NCBI GenBank assembly: GCA_020746835.1 | Contig: JAGPNK010000035.1 | Span: 62,001-126,000, forward strand | Origin: Stachybotrys elegans | Lineage: Eukaryota > Ascomycota > Sordariomycetes > Hypocreales > Stachybotryaceae | Direction of reading: 5' to 3' | DNA: 64,000 nucleotides | Part shown: piece after piece, positions 22,725 through 32,461 of the stretch | Layout: every line of letters starts with the position of its first letter | Position numbering within the stretch: position 1 is the stretch's first letter | Program-made: the position numbers and the translations under genes | The notes under the pieces: generated by a model | The model's database searches: none | Told to the model about the DNA's origin: nothing | What the model saw: only the letters and a program-made list of their open reading frames with translations

Positions 22725-24105
22725 ATGGCCAACCCTGATGGTGAAATTGATCTTGACAGTCTCGCCGACCACGTTATAGATCAAGAATCAGAAACCGATA
22801 ATGATTCAGCAGTTGGAGTTGTACGTCGCCATCAACACCGAGACATTCTTACTAATGGTAGCAGGACTCGGATGCAGTTTCAACAACCTCCTTGCCTAAA
22901 TTCCAGTATGCAACCGAAAACGGCCGAACGTATCACGTACATGACCAAGGGAGTAGGTGGTTCCATTCAGCATTCCCTTCTACGTACTTACAGTATCGTA
23001 TAGAATGCATTCTTCCGAATGATGCAGTAAGATTAGACCGACATCCCTGATTGATAAAAGCTGATATATTGCAAGCGGGAGATGGAGAGACTAAGTAATT
23101 CTTCTGAGTTTGGTAGGTTCCGGAGAGGCTAACCTGACAATACACTAGACGACATGCATAAGATATGGGTGAACACTCTGGGTGGGGAGATAAGTCTTTG
23201 TCGTGAAAGTGATACCCGCAGACAACGAGTTCTCGACTTGGGTACTGGAAATGGCACATGGGCCATAGCATATGGTAGGCATATCCATTCCTTTGCAATT
23301 GCTGGACGATATCCTATGTTTGAAGCTGACCGATCGACAAGCGGATGCGCACCTTACCGCGCAAGTTATCGGGGTTGATATCACACCGACACAGGATACT
23401 TGGTGAGATAGACTGTGGGTGTTTTGAAGTATACTACTAATAGCTCAAGGGTACCACCTAATGTCCAATTCGAGATTGATGACATAGAAAAAGAGTGGAC
23501 GTGGAAGCGCAAATTCGATTTTGTTTTTGGAAGGGATCTGATGGGATCTATTCGGGACTGGGCAGCGCTGTTGCGGTCTATCTTCAAGTGTGTCCCCGTA
23601 ACATTTGGTGCAGGATCTAAAGCTGATACGACATTTTAGTAACCTCAACCCCGGAGGCTGGGTTGAAATCCAGGACTATGGCTATCCTCATCCCGAAGGC
23701 ACAGAGCCTCCACCTACAAAGCTGCTCGAGTGGCGGCAGGAGATGGTCCGCGCGTCCAAGGCTCTGGGGAAACGAATTGATATGATCGAGGAGTTAGAAG
23801 ATCTGATGATGAAAGAAGGGTTTGCCGAAATACGATGCGTCAAGAAGAGGATCCCTCTGGACAACTCGTCAAAGAACGAATCACTGAACCAAATTGGCAA
23901 GTCTGCAGCTGATTTATTTGAGGCTCATCTGGAAAGCATTTCCATGATACGTTTCAAGGATGGCTTAGGGTATTCGATAGATGAGGTAATTGCCTACCTA
24001 TCGGCCCTAAGAACAGAGCTGAAGAAGAACCATATGTCTGCTTACTTTGAGGCGTCAGTGGTATATATAACCGCTTCATTATTGATAGAGACTAATGAGT
24101 GCTAG
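22725..24105 (+). CDS. LaeA-like SAM-dependent methyltransferase, one unresolved junction
   Basis: Exons 22725-22820, 22865-22952, 23004-about 23026, about 23149-23274, 23342-23402, 23450-23587 and 23640-24105. The N-terminus is acidic. ENGRTYHVHDQG-KCILPNDA matches the family entry motif, VLDLGTGNGTWAIAYAD is the SAM-binding motif I, then VIGVDITP, VPPNVQFEIDD, a GSIRDW block and LNPGGWVEIQDYG. Fungal LaeA-like enzymes act on unknown substrates, some in secondary-metabolism control. All introns keep phase except that between exons 3 and 4 (donor gtaaga at 23027, acceptor ctag at 23148), which is off by one base; TLDDMHKIW is readable just downstream. This may be a real frameshift, so the gene could be inactive. 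A CT-rich tract precedes it. Confidence 0.78.
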
Positions 24106-24659
24106 GCATATAATTTACGGATGCAAGCCAGTCCAAGGTTTGGTTTCGGAGGATCCAGTCTAATTGGGTTGTCTTGGGTTGTCTTGGGTTGTCCTGAGCG
24201 TGGGAATCGACTTTTTGTGCATAGGGTTGGGGAAGGGGGAGACGTGGAGTGTTGAATGGCCGGAATAGAGAGTCGAGATGAAGGAGCCACAAGGTCTTTA
24301 AAGGGGAAATGTGAATTAGCAGTCTGAGTTGGGCTTATGTGGCCACTCCTCTGATACTAGGTAGACAGCTCTGGCGGATAAGGTTGGCGGACTCATAACA
24401 ACCACCCAAACCGAGTCCAGTTTGATACCTCTTTCGTCACAGTGTTGAGTCAATTAACCCTTATCTTTTCTGTCTCATTATTGGCTTGGTTGTTATACGA
24501 CCGGCATTCTTGCATGTAGACTCTTGGCAAGATCTCCGTCACCAACAACACCTACAACCTAATCCAAGTACAGCCCAGAAGCTTGCTCCCGTGATGCAGC
24601 GTTCTTATTTCTCACCCAATCTTTCTGTACACGTTAGAGCAGCCTCTACAGTGCCTCTA
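24106..24659. other. Intergenic between convergent genes
   Basis: No coding frame is supported. A short direct repeat (ttgtcttgggttgtcttgggttgtcctg, about 24168-24195) is present. Confidence 0.5.
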
Positions 24660-26456
24660 CTATCGCGCAGAGTCAGCATAACGAGGACTCTCTCCTCCAG
24701 CTTGGTTTTCATAAAGGCCGCCATCCGCTAAGTCTCGGCCAGAAGCTACGGATTCTGTGCTCATGCACTGTTCATAGAAGCTGGTCGGCGTAATACCATG
24801 TCGCTTAACAGCTTCGCCATAGTTATAATAGTCTATCGCCATGAGACGTTTCGGTATTGAGTCATCGATAACAGTAGAGCAAATCTTGCTGGCTCTCAGG
24901 AGCAGGCCACGGAGATGATCCGATTTATCGTACAAACGGCCTCTTAGTTGATCATAGAGCTGTGTCCTTTCTTCGGCCTTTATCCAAACCGATGTGTTCC
25001 TAGGAACAGCCAGGAGAATAGTGTATCGGCCAATTTCCTGTTCTTGGCCTAAGTCGCAGAGCTCCTTCCAGAATTTCCGCCGCCTTGCCATGTCTCTGAT
25101 TCTTAGAATGTCATCAGGGTGTATATCTGCCGCGTTAAGAATTGAGGCATCCTCCTTTCCTAATACCATATCACAAAGCAAGGCTGCATGGTACCTCTGG
25201 GAAAAGGTGCCACGCTTACGCACTAAAGGCAAGAGCATAAACAGCTGAGGTTGAGAGGATTTCATTACCGACCTGCATGCCAAGATCGCATCCCCGAGGT
25301 TTTCTAATATCATTTTGCGATCTTTCCGAATTTTAGTCATCGATGTTGATGGAGAACTTTGTTGCCGAGCTGACTCGTGTCTTGTTGATCCATAGCTAAT
25401 CAAACCGCCAGAAGAGCCTGAAGATGTAATGTGACTAGGGGAGCCGGGCGATGCTCCAGACGTTGATACTATCTCTGCGTCTGGTGACTCGCTCTCAGAT
25501 GAATGAGTGAAGGGCTGCCTAGGGGTGGTGGCGGCACTTGGCTCGATTGGTGATTCTGATCCCGGCTCCGACTCTGGTTCTGGTTCCGGTCCTAGCTCCG
25601 GTCCTAGCTCCATTTCTAGCCCTGGTTCCGACTCCATTTCTGGCCCCGGTTCCGGCTCCGTTTCTGGCCCTGGTTCTGGCTCCGGTTGGGGTGTAGGATT
25701 TATGCCGTGCATAGCATCAAGGAAAAATTCTGAATAAATCTCCTCTTCATGACGCAAAATATGCGCAAATTCGGCATTAGATGGCGATAATGTGCCGCAA
25801 AGGAGCTCCACGAGCACCCGGGTACGAAAGTGAGGTCGAATCACCTCAGAATTGTTCTGCCCCACATGAGCTGAGCCCTGATGTATGCGCCTGATTCCTA
25901 GAAGCATCAAAACCCCCGATTCAGCGGAATCGGCATGTTTTGGGCCTGTCCAGTTCGTTACCAGGACTCTATTTCCTGCAGCAGTGACTCTGGGGGTAGG
26001 AGAATGCGGTCTACTGTCGTACCAATGGATGCAGTCAGGGTATGCTACGGCAAAAGCCCATCCCGTCTGATCCTTGATTGGGATGATTGCTGGCTGTAAG
26101 AGGCCTTTCTCACCAAGGTCAATGGTCTGCTCTTGGAGGTGATGAATATCCAGTATGTCCATAGAATAAGTTCGGCGACGTAGAAGCTCAAGATATGGCT
26201 TTATGATATCAATATCAAGCTCTTTCCCCTGAGCTAGTTGCAACATTGGCGGCGTTATCTGTCCGTTGTGGGATACAGTAGCCTGCGAGGCTTGGACAGC
26301 GTATTCAGTCCACTGGTCTTCAGGACTAAGATCTACGATGTCGCTATTTATGTGGTACCTTTTCCGCAGGCTTTCATATGCTTTCGTGGCTCGGTCTATA
26401 TCCTCATAAGGGAAGGCGCCCAAGGTAATCTGCTGAAATACGTCGTCTAGTTCCAT
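24660..26456 (-). CDS. Ulp1/C48-like protein lacking catalytic residues, 598 aa
   Basis: A single exon of 598 codons. The N-terminal 200 residues follow the fungal Ulp1-like cysteine-protease layout: IIPI, then TGWAFAVAYPDCIHWYDSRP, a WTGPKHADSAESGVLMLLGI block and a RTRVLVELLCGTLSPS helix. In active enzymes the first block carries His before Trp and the last has DCG. Here Gly132 occupies the His position and Ser180 the Cys position, while Asp147 is kept. It is therefore probably a pseudoprotease, perhaps a SUMO- or ubiquitin-fold binder. A Pro-Glu repeat (about 259-305) and a Ser/Thr-rich stretch separate it from a conserved-looking helical C-terminal domain (about 370-560) that I do not recognise. 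The family call rests on a remembered pattern. Confidence 0.6.
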   Translation of the reverse strand: MELDDVFQQITLGAFPYEDIDRATKAYESLRKRYHINSDIVDLSPEDQWTEYAVQASQATVSHNGQITPPMLQLAQGKELDIDIIKPYLELLRRRTYSMDILDIHHLQEQTIDLGEKGLLQPAIIPIKDQTGWAFAVAYPDCIHWYDSRPHSPTPRVTAAGNRVLVTNWTGPKHADSAESGVLMLLGIRRIHQGSAHVGQNNSEVIRPHFRTRVLVELLCGTLSPSNAEFAHILRHEEEIYSEFFLDAMHGINPTPQPEPEPGPETEPEPGPEMESEPGLEMELGPELGPEPEPESEPGSESPIEPSAATTPRQPFTHSSESESPDAEIVSTSGASPGSPSHITSSGSSGGLISYGSTRHESARQQSSPSTSMTKIRKDRKMILENLGDAILACRSVMKSSQPQLFMLLPLVRKRGTFSQRYHAALLCDMVLGKEDASILNAADIHPDDILRIRDMARRRKFWKELCDLGQEQEIGRYTILLAVPRNTSVWIKAEERTQLYDQLRGRLYDKSDHLRGLLLRASKICSTVIDDSIPKRLMAIDYYNYGEAVKRHGITPTSFYEQCMSTESVASGRDLADGGLYENQAGGESPRYADSAR

Positions 26457-27081
26457 ACTGTAAGGTTTGCTGTCTAGGGAAATATGGGTGTTACTGGAAC
26501 TTGGATTTTTTTATCTTAAACCCATCCGGCTGTGGCTTTTTGCAGCTTCTAGACGTGGACTACCCTAAGTGCTGGGCGTGTATATATACATCTAGACTGG
26601 TATGTATAGATATGATACAGGTCCGAAATTGAACCGTCCATAAATGGATCGCATCAAGAAGTGGTTTACAATGTACATCGCGCGGCTTGGTGAGCTGCAT
26701 TTGCAGTTTTGGGGTTCGGCTGAAGTTACTTATAGTCCATTTTCTGAGCCGTGGCCTATCCTGTGCCTAGAAACGGCCCCAATCAACTTGGTTGATACGC
26801 TGTTTAAGCTTCTAGGAGCTAGGTACCAATACATAAATATATATACGTATATATATTACATATGTATGTATGTTACGTATATATACATCCTAGATAAGGT
26901 ATAATGGGCTTAACCTTATTTTTATTCCATCTATATCCGGATGTTAATAAAGTATAGAATTCTTTTCTAGCAGGCACTATTTCCCTGAATTATATGTATA
27001 TATAAGTACTGGTAGGTAGGTAGCCCGGATAGCTTTAACATTAATACCTACCGGTACTAGGTTGCAATCCTAACCCTTCAA
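26457..27081. other. AT-rich divergent promoter region
   Basis: Between divergent genes. It holds a TA-rich low-complexity tract (about 26833-26890, tatatacgtatatatattacatatg type) and a second one at 26990-27010. No gene is supported. Confidence 0.6.
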
Positions 27082-28101
27082 ATGGAAATTCTTTCGCGAG
27101 ATATTGGACATGCCATCGCAGATTTACTCAGTCCAATTTCAAGAGCAAACTTAAGACAAGCATTTAAAGCGAAAGATCTAGAGTTTCATCTCCAGGAACA
27201 ACATCAAATAAGTACAGAACTCTGGGGTAGCATTTTTAAAAATGAAACTTGGATACAAAAAGTTATGGAACTTCATGAGTCAGAGCCGAATCCCCCGCTA
27301 CCTTGTCTCGTAGGTGCCGACCTACTTGAACCTTCTCCAAATGCCGACCTACTTGAACCTTCTCCAAATGCCGACCTACTTGGACCTTCTCCAAAGGCCG
27401 ACCTACTTGAACCTTCTCCAAATGCCGACCTACTTGGACCTTCTCCAAAGGCCGACCTACTTGAACCTTCTCCAAATGCCGACCTACTTGAACCTTCTCC
27501 AAATGCCGACCTACTTGGACCTTCTCCAAAGGCCGACCTACTTGAACCTTCTCCAAAGTATCTCGCACTTGTAATATCCAACTGGTGTGGCGACTATGGA
27601 GACGAATTTAGGGAGCTCCTCTTTGACTCTTTTAACGAAGACTATACTTATGATAAAGCTCACTATGAAGTCCACTTTCAGAAATCCGAACTTACACTAA
27701 ATATCTATGATGCAATTTATAGTCCAGACTGGATAACAATAAAAAACCCTGAAATGCTGTTTCGAGAATACAACAATGATGTTGAGACAGCAGTCTTGTA
27801 TTACGATAACGACCGTATACATCGAATTGGTCCTCACCAGATTGGTGGCATTGAGGACTACGATGGCAAGGGGAAGGAACGTATCAAACATAGATGTTCT
27901 ATCCTCCTGAAATACAGGTATGGACGGCCTGTCCATAGGGTCTTTGAGGCAGAGCAAATACCTGTGTCAATCGTTGGCACGAAAGAAGGAAATGGACATT
28001 GGATTCAATGGAAATTAGAGAGAAAATATGAAGGATATGTAGACACTTGGACTAAAGGAGCTGAAGACTCTGACTCTGACTCTGACTCTGACTCTGAATA
28101 A
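27082..28101 (+). CDS. Protein with a nine-unit 9-residue repeat, 339 aa
   Basis: Single exon. Residues 1-78 look helical and F-box-like in layout (ILSRDIGHAIADLLSPISRA), but the match is weak. Residues 79-159 are nine perfect-length units (N/K/G)ADLL(E/G)PSP. The C-terminal 170 residues form an acidic, aromatic-rich domain (YLALVISNWCGDYGDEFREL, DWITIKNPEMLFREY, a GNGHWIQWKLERKYEGY block) ending in a Ser-Asp run. No signal peptide or membrane span is present. I do not recognise the domain. The repeat is exactly 9 x 27 bp, so copy-number change would keep the frame and alter only linker length. Confidence 0.65.
   Translation: MEILSRDIGHAIADLLSPISRANLRQAFKAKDLEFHLQEQHQISTELWGSIFKNETWIQKVMELHESEPNPPLPCLVGADLLEPSPNADLLEPSPNADLLGPSPKADLLEPSPNADLLGPSPKADLLEPSPNADLLEPSPNADLLGPSPKADLLEPSPKYLALVISNWCGDYGDEFRELLFDSFNEDYTYDKAHYEVHFQKSELTLNIYDAIYSPDWITIKNPEMLFREYNNDVETAVLYYDNDRIHRIGPHQIGGIEDYDGKGKERIKHRCSILLKYRYGRPVHRVFEAEQIPVSIVGTKEGNGHWIQWKLERKYEGYVDTWTKGAEDSDSDSDSDSE
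27316..27558 (+). repeat. 27-bp minisatellite, nine units, in-frame
   Basis: Nine 27-bp units of gccgacctacttgaacc followed by ttctccaaat, with variants changing Glu to Gly (gaa/gga) and Asn to Lys (aat/aag). The total is 243 bp exactly. The reverse strand is also open through the array, a by-product of the period being a multiple of three. Confidence 0.95.
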
Positions 28102-29489
28102 GGGTATTGTATAGCTTCTTATGCTTAACCTTTTGTTTTGCTAAATTAGTTTGAAATACCCTGCTTCCTTTCATTAAACAAGAGAACTCTTACCCAGTAT
28201 TGCAAAGAACAGCGTGCTTGCTTGCAATACGCCAGAGCTAGCTAACTACTGTTTCCACCTCGGACTGCATGCCTCTTTATAATCATGGATATAAAACAAG
28301 TCTTTGATTCGGTTCGCGATTGAAATGAGAAACGTGCGGTGCTAATAACGTCCATCACTGTGTACCGAGCCACACCCCGTGGCGAGCCAAATTGCAGGTA
28401 CTTTGACTTTTAATTAAACTAGACCTCCACCATATCGATGCACTCGTTCAAATTTACCAATATCGTATTTACAAAGCATTTCTAGACCCAGAATAATCAC
28501 AGACTCTAAACTTAAGCTTGTTCCGTAGCGTAATAGCCTATGGATGCCAGTGCCTCGTCAGCATCCTTATCGGATACCCCCTGTCTCAGTGTACCACCGA
28601 AATGTTATCTGTAATAAATGAGAATGGAACGATAATATCCAACTTATTAATTCCTATTTCGATATTGATATCACATTTTCGGCCTAGCTGCTGGTGTAAA
28701 ACGATGTTTTACACATCATCGCTATGTCGATCGGTACATTCGGACTATTTCGGTTGAAGTGAAAAACACTACTGATTCACGCCCTAGGGGCAAGCCTAAT
28801 GCTGTGGCTGGGCTTGTGGCTTTGCCGCCTCATACCGAATGAGATGTTAACCATTCTCGATTTAGCCTTTCACACTCCCTATAGTATCCATTAACAATGC
28901 TAGACAGCTGACCTCAAAAGACAAGCACCGCGACTCGTTGCTTTGCTACTTATTCACCATTGTCCTTTTGTTGGGTACCGCTTAGAGCCGGAGCAACCGA
29001 GCTACGCAACGCCTGAAGCTGCTCAAGATTTTGCACAAGGCTGACTTTACAGTAGCAGTCATCAATGGCGCTTTAAGTCCTTCTGTCCTCATCTGTGTTA
29101 GTAATGCGAGGTATGGCGTGTAGCTCGACGATCAGTCGTTGGCGCTCGTCGAGTCATCCTGATTCATCGGTTCGCTCTGCATGATAGGCGGCTGAGCCCC
29201 ATGGCAAAATAACGCCGTGTAGTAAGAAGCGTTGACTAGCTTTGTTTACCACCTCGACATCGGGTAGGTGGGCATGCGTAGCGCCCTCAGACAAGCACTC
29301 GTCGAACGTCTGGATGTGCCGCTAGATTTGCGAATGTCATTGGCTTAAGGATGTTTTCGAAGATTTCATAGATTCCATATAATCCTATCGACCTCCGGCA
29401 CGGTATCATACCTCCATTGACTAGTGCAGGACATCAAAGCGCAATATGCTCAAAAGCATCGTAGCCATTTGAGAAGTACCTAACCACCT
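28102..29489. other. Intergenic, no supported gene
   Basis: Roughly 1.4 kb with no frame above 80 codons in any strand that shows composition or motif of a gene. Confidence 0.5.
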
Positions 29490-30020
29490 TCACACCACGA
29501 GGACCGATGCATGAAAGGCCAAAGCCCCCTTGACATTCACAGGAGCAAGTCTGAAGTGTTCGCCAAAAATGTTTCCAACCAATATCCCGGTCTGGTCGAG
29601 CGTCATCGACTGGACGTTCGGATGGGCAGCTAGGGAGCGAAGAGTCAAGCCACACGATGGCTGGGTCGAAGTATCTCGGACAATGGGCTTCCAGCAGTCC
29701 CAAGTGTAGTTGCTATTCCCGTCGTGATCGTCGTTCTGGTCGCATCCAACAACGGCCCAGCCGATGGGTCCCACCATCGTCGCAAGTGCTATGCCAGCAG
29801 CACCGCTACCACCACTGCCGATGACACCGGTTGCAACGACGGCCCCTTCGCCCAGCGCGACAACGGCTGCTCCGGCGCCTGCGGTTCCAACGCCCGTCGC
29901 AGCTGCAGCGGCTGGAACAGCAGCACCACCTGCAGCCACAGCCCCGGCCGGGCCGAGAAGAGCCACAGCGGGAGGAAAGGTGGCAATGGCTCCAACGGCG
30001 GCTCCTGTAATGAGGACCAT
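29490..30020 (-). CDS. Gly/Ala/Val-rich hydrophobic protein with conserved C-terminal domain, 176 aa
   Basis: Residues 1-92 are almost entirely Gly, Ala, Val, Pro and Ile (for example ITGAAVGAIATFPPAVALLG), like the membrane-inserting glycine-zipper segments of IFI6/IFI27-type proteins. The rest is soluble: DQNDDHDGNSNYTWDCWKP, then SLAAHPNVQ and a FGEHFRLAPVNVKG block. The TWDCWKP...FGEHFRLA pattern recalls an uncharacterised fungal family with the same two-part layout. Membrane location is inferred from composition. The high-GC N-terminal part differs from the AT-rich surroundings but follows from the Gly/Ala codons. Confidence 0.6.
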   Translation of the reverse strand: MVLITGAAVGAIATFPPAVALLGPAGAVAAGGAAVPAAAAATGVGTAGAGAAVVALGEGAVVATGVIGSGGSGAAGIALATMVGPIGWAVVGCDQNDDHDGNSNYTWDCWKPIVRDTSTQPSCGLTLRSLAAHPNVQSMTLDQTGILVGNIFGEHFRLAPVNVKGALAFHASVLVV

Positions 30021-30817
30021 CTTGATATTAGGTGGCCTTCCGTATAACGCTAAACAAAGCGCTAGTGTATAAGGTGGGTGATTAACAAGGATGATGTGCT
30101 TAGCACTACAATTTTAGAAATAAAGACCTGTAAGAGTGTAAAAACAGATTCCCGAGATCCATAGCAGGCAAAGAAAGCGGGGTTATGCTTTAGAGTCGAG
30201 CTGAAAGGCGGTGTCGAGTGGCACTATATGAGGGGTTTCTCCTTCAGAAAGTCGCTTGATGCCTCAGGCGAAAGCTGCGCCCCGCTTTCACGTGCCGGGC
30301 TAGAAAGCCACAAACTCGCTGCTAGGCTTGCCCCTGGGGTGGGAAACGCCATCATCGAGGTCTTTAACGCTAACTGCATTCGTTGGAATGTATCAATCGG
30401 CGTCACAATGTCGTATGAAACATCCCTTTATGACAGCTGCAAGACTGATCATACAATGTTAGCATAGAATAGGAACTTAGGAACTCAAAGATTACTATAT
30501 TATAACTATTAAAAGTAATCATATCTCATGATGGACGAGTAAACGGATCGTCTTGCGATATTACTAAGAGGAGATACTCTCTTAACCAGGCGATTATAGT
30601 ACAACGATAGCATCATTTCGCAATCTGAGTCGCTATTAAGGTCTAGCGATCGATGAAATACCGGGGTTTCATAAAACTGAGTAATTGCATAGATGTGTGG
30701 GAGTTTTAGCTTGTCCGAAAGTCAAAGTACCTGCATTTTGGCTCGCCATATAGTGTGGCTCGCTACATAGTGATGGATGTTAATTAGCAACAAGCTAATA
30801 AATTCAGGTAAATAAAT
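30021..30817. other. Intergenic, no supported gene
   Basis: A 79-codon frame at 30228-30467 (+) has no supporting feature. Nothing else is seen. Confidence 0.5.
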
Positions 30818-32461
30818 TTAGAAATCTAGTATTCCCTCATACTCCTCTAGCTTCTTATAGCTCCTGTCTGTCAATACCTCTATCTCAATCGTAAAGACAA
30901 GAAAGTCATTGTCTATATTATGAGGGATTGCCTGCCTAATAGCTGTAGCAAACAATTTCTGCATTGAATGGTACTTTCCCACTTGGCCGCAGGGCACATC
31001 CACCATTATATTCACCCCTTGTCCCTTTAAAGTAAATAGCCACGTCTTGGTGTTCGCCGAAAGCTTTAAAGGTATCTCCTGTTCAAATTCAGCTAGTCTC
31101 ATTTAGCTGAATTTTCCCTTTGGTATCCATGACTGAGCACAGAAATTCGGAGCACGTGATTGCACAGCTAGGTATGCGAACTCAATCTTTGGTGTAGAAG
31201 TAGGCATAGGGGTAACTGTAGTTCCAAGTGCTTCTATCATAGAGCTGATAGTTTCGCTGCGATCTTGAGGAGCCCCTAGCGCTGGCCCATCCTGTTGTTG
31301 GTCCTGAGAGCGCGGCTCAACCACCATACTAGCCATTGGGGCTGCGATGCTAGCGGTTGTCTGATTGGTCTGGGCGGTCTGACTTTGTGCTGCTAGGTTC
31401 GTTGTTCGCGACCGATTTCGTGAGAAGACCATAGGTGATTGGTTAACAAATCTGTAACTGCGTCCTGATCGAAGTCCTCGGCGCGAAGCCACGGAGGCGG
31501 ATTGAGTGATTTGTCCTGAGCTGCCGTCTTGCATTTGAGATGAACTTTGGTCACTCTTCGCACGCTTTGTAGGAGGTTCTTGGTTGCTTTCGCTGCTTTC
31601 TAGCTCGGGCACATAAGTTCGTTTTGCCGATAGATCAAGCAGACACTGTATTGGGGAGTTAGAACTGTGCAATATACTGATTCTGACATATACAACCGCA
31701 TCTTACCTGTGCAGCAGTATGATCCTGCCCATTTGTGGCAGAGCATGCGCTTGAATTGAGTGTGGCATCACTATTTTCGTCTGCCCGTATTAATGCTTTG
31801 TTAATTGGGCCTGAGAAGCATTGAAATGGTGTGGCACTAAAAATATGAGAAGTGTTATCCTTGGTGCTTAACGTGATCTTCAGACAGACCTGGACAATGG
31901 GTCGTTGGATTCGTAATTAGAGAAAGTTCTAGCGTCATTGCCGTGAGAACTTAAATCAATTGGGTTATCTCGGCTTCCAACTGTGCCTTTTTGGGTCGCA
32001 AAGGGAGTGGTAGGGAAATTTATCTTTCCTCTGTACTTCCCATTGCGGTGGTATTGCACAATCAACCGGAAAAGCAGCTGCTGCATAGTATTCTGTATAC
32101 TTTTGTATAGCAAGTCAGTGAAGGAGCAGATGAGTACCACAATGATAGTTGCAACATACTAAGGACGGTGGCTGGAGCATCTCAGTTGATTAGGGTGTCC
32201 AGTATTGGGGAAATCAGGCCAAAACTCGGCGCCATGTTGCTTTAAAAATTTTCCAGCCAGGCTAGCAAGGTAGACCTGACAATTGTGCTCGCGCCAATGC
32301 CTCTCTGTTATATCGAGCGGATCGTCGAGTAAATGAGTTTTGTAGAAGAGGTCGGTTATAGATATGAATTTCTCAGTTCTTCTTTGTCCGTCTCTAAAGC
32401 CAAGGCGTTGTCGAAGCTTGGAAATTGGAGGAACTGCTGTTCCAGTCCTAGGTGACTCCAT
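30818..32461 (-). pseudogene. Multi-exon fungal gene of unknown function, interrupted by an in-frame TAA
   Basis: Exons 32461-32160, 32099-31890, 31836-31707 and 31645-30818 join with consistent phase (introns 60, 53 and 61 bp). The N-terminal part is a helical domain (DLFYKTHLLDDPLDITERHW, LASLAGKFLKQHGAEFWPD); the middle is Ser/Gln-rich with a KRAKSD basic patch; the C-terminal part matches a remembered fungal pattern, VQSRAPN..W.PKGKF followed by LAEFEQEIPLKL and WLFTLKGQGVN. A TAA at 31103-31105 falls inside this pattern, in the same frame before and after, splitting the product into 394 and 94 residues. Nothing nearby suggests programmed readthrough, so a nonsense change is likeliest. 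Function unknown. Confidence 0.68.

Noticed and set aside
27316..27558. CRISPR-like array
   Set aside because: Units are directly abutting with no spacers and encode protein; the host is a fungus.
27263..27581. Two long minus-strand frames with regular 9-residue repeats opposite the minisatellite protein
   Set aside because: They exist only because the 27-bp period keeps every frame open; the plus-strand gene has unique domains on both sides.
29724..30072. Gly/Ser- and Ala/Pro-rich plus-strand frames
   Set aside because: Antisense of the GC-rich Gly/Ala protein; expected by base composition.
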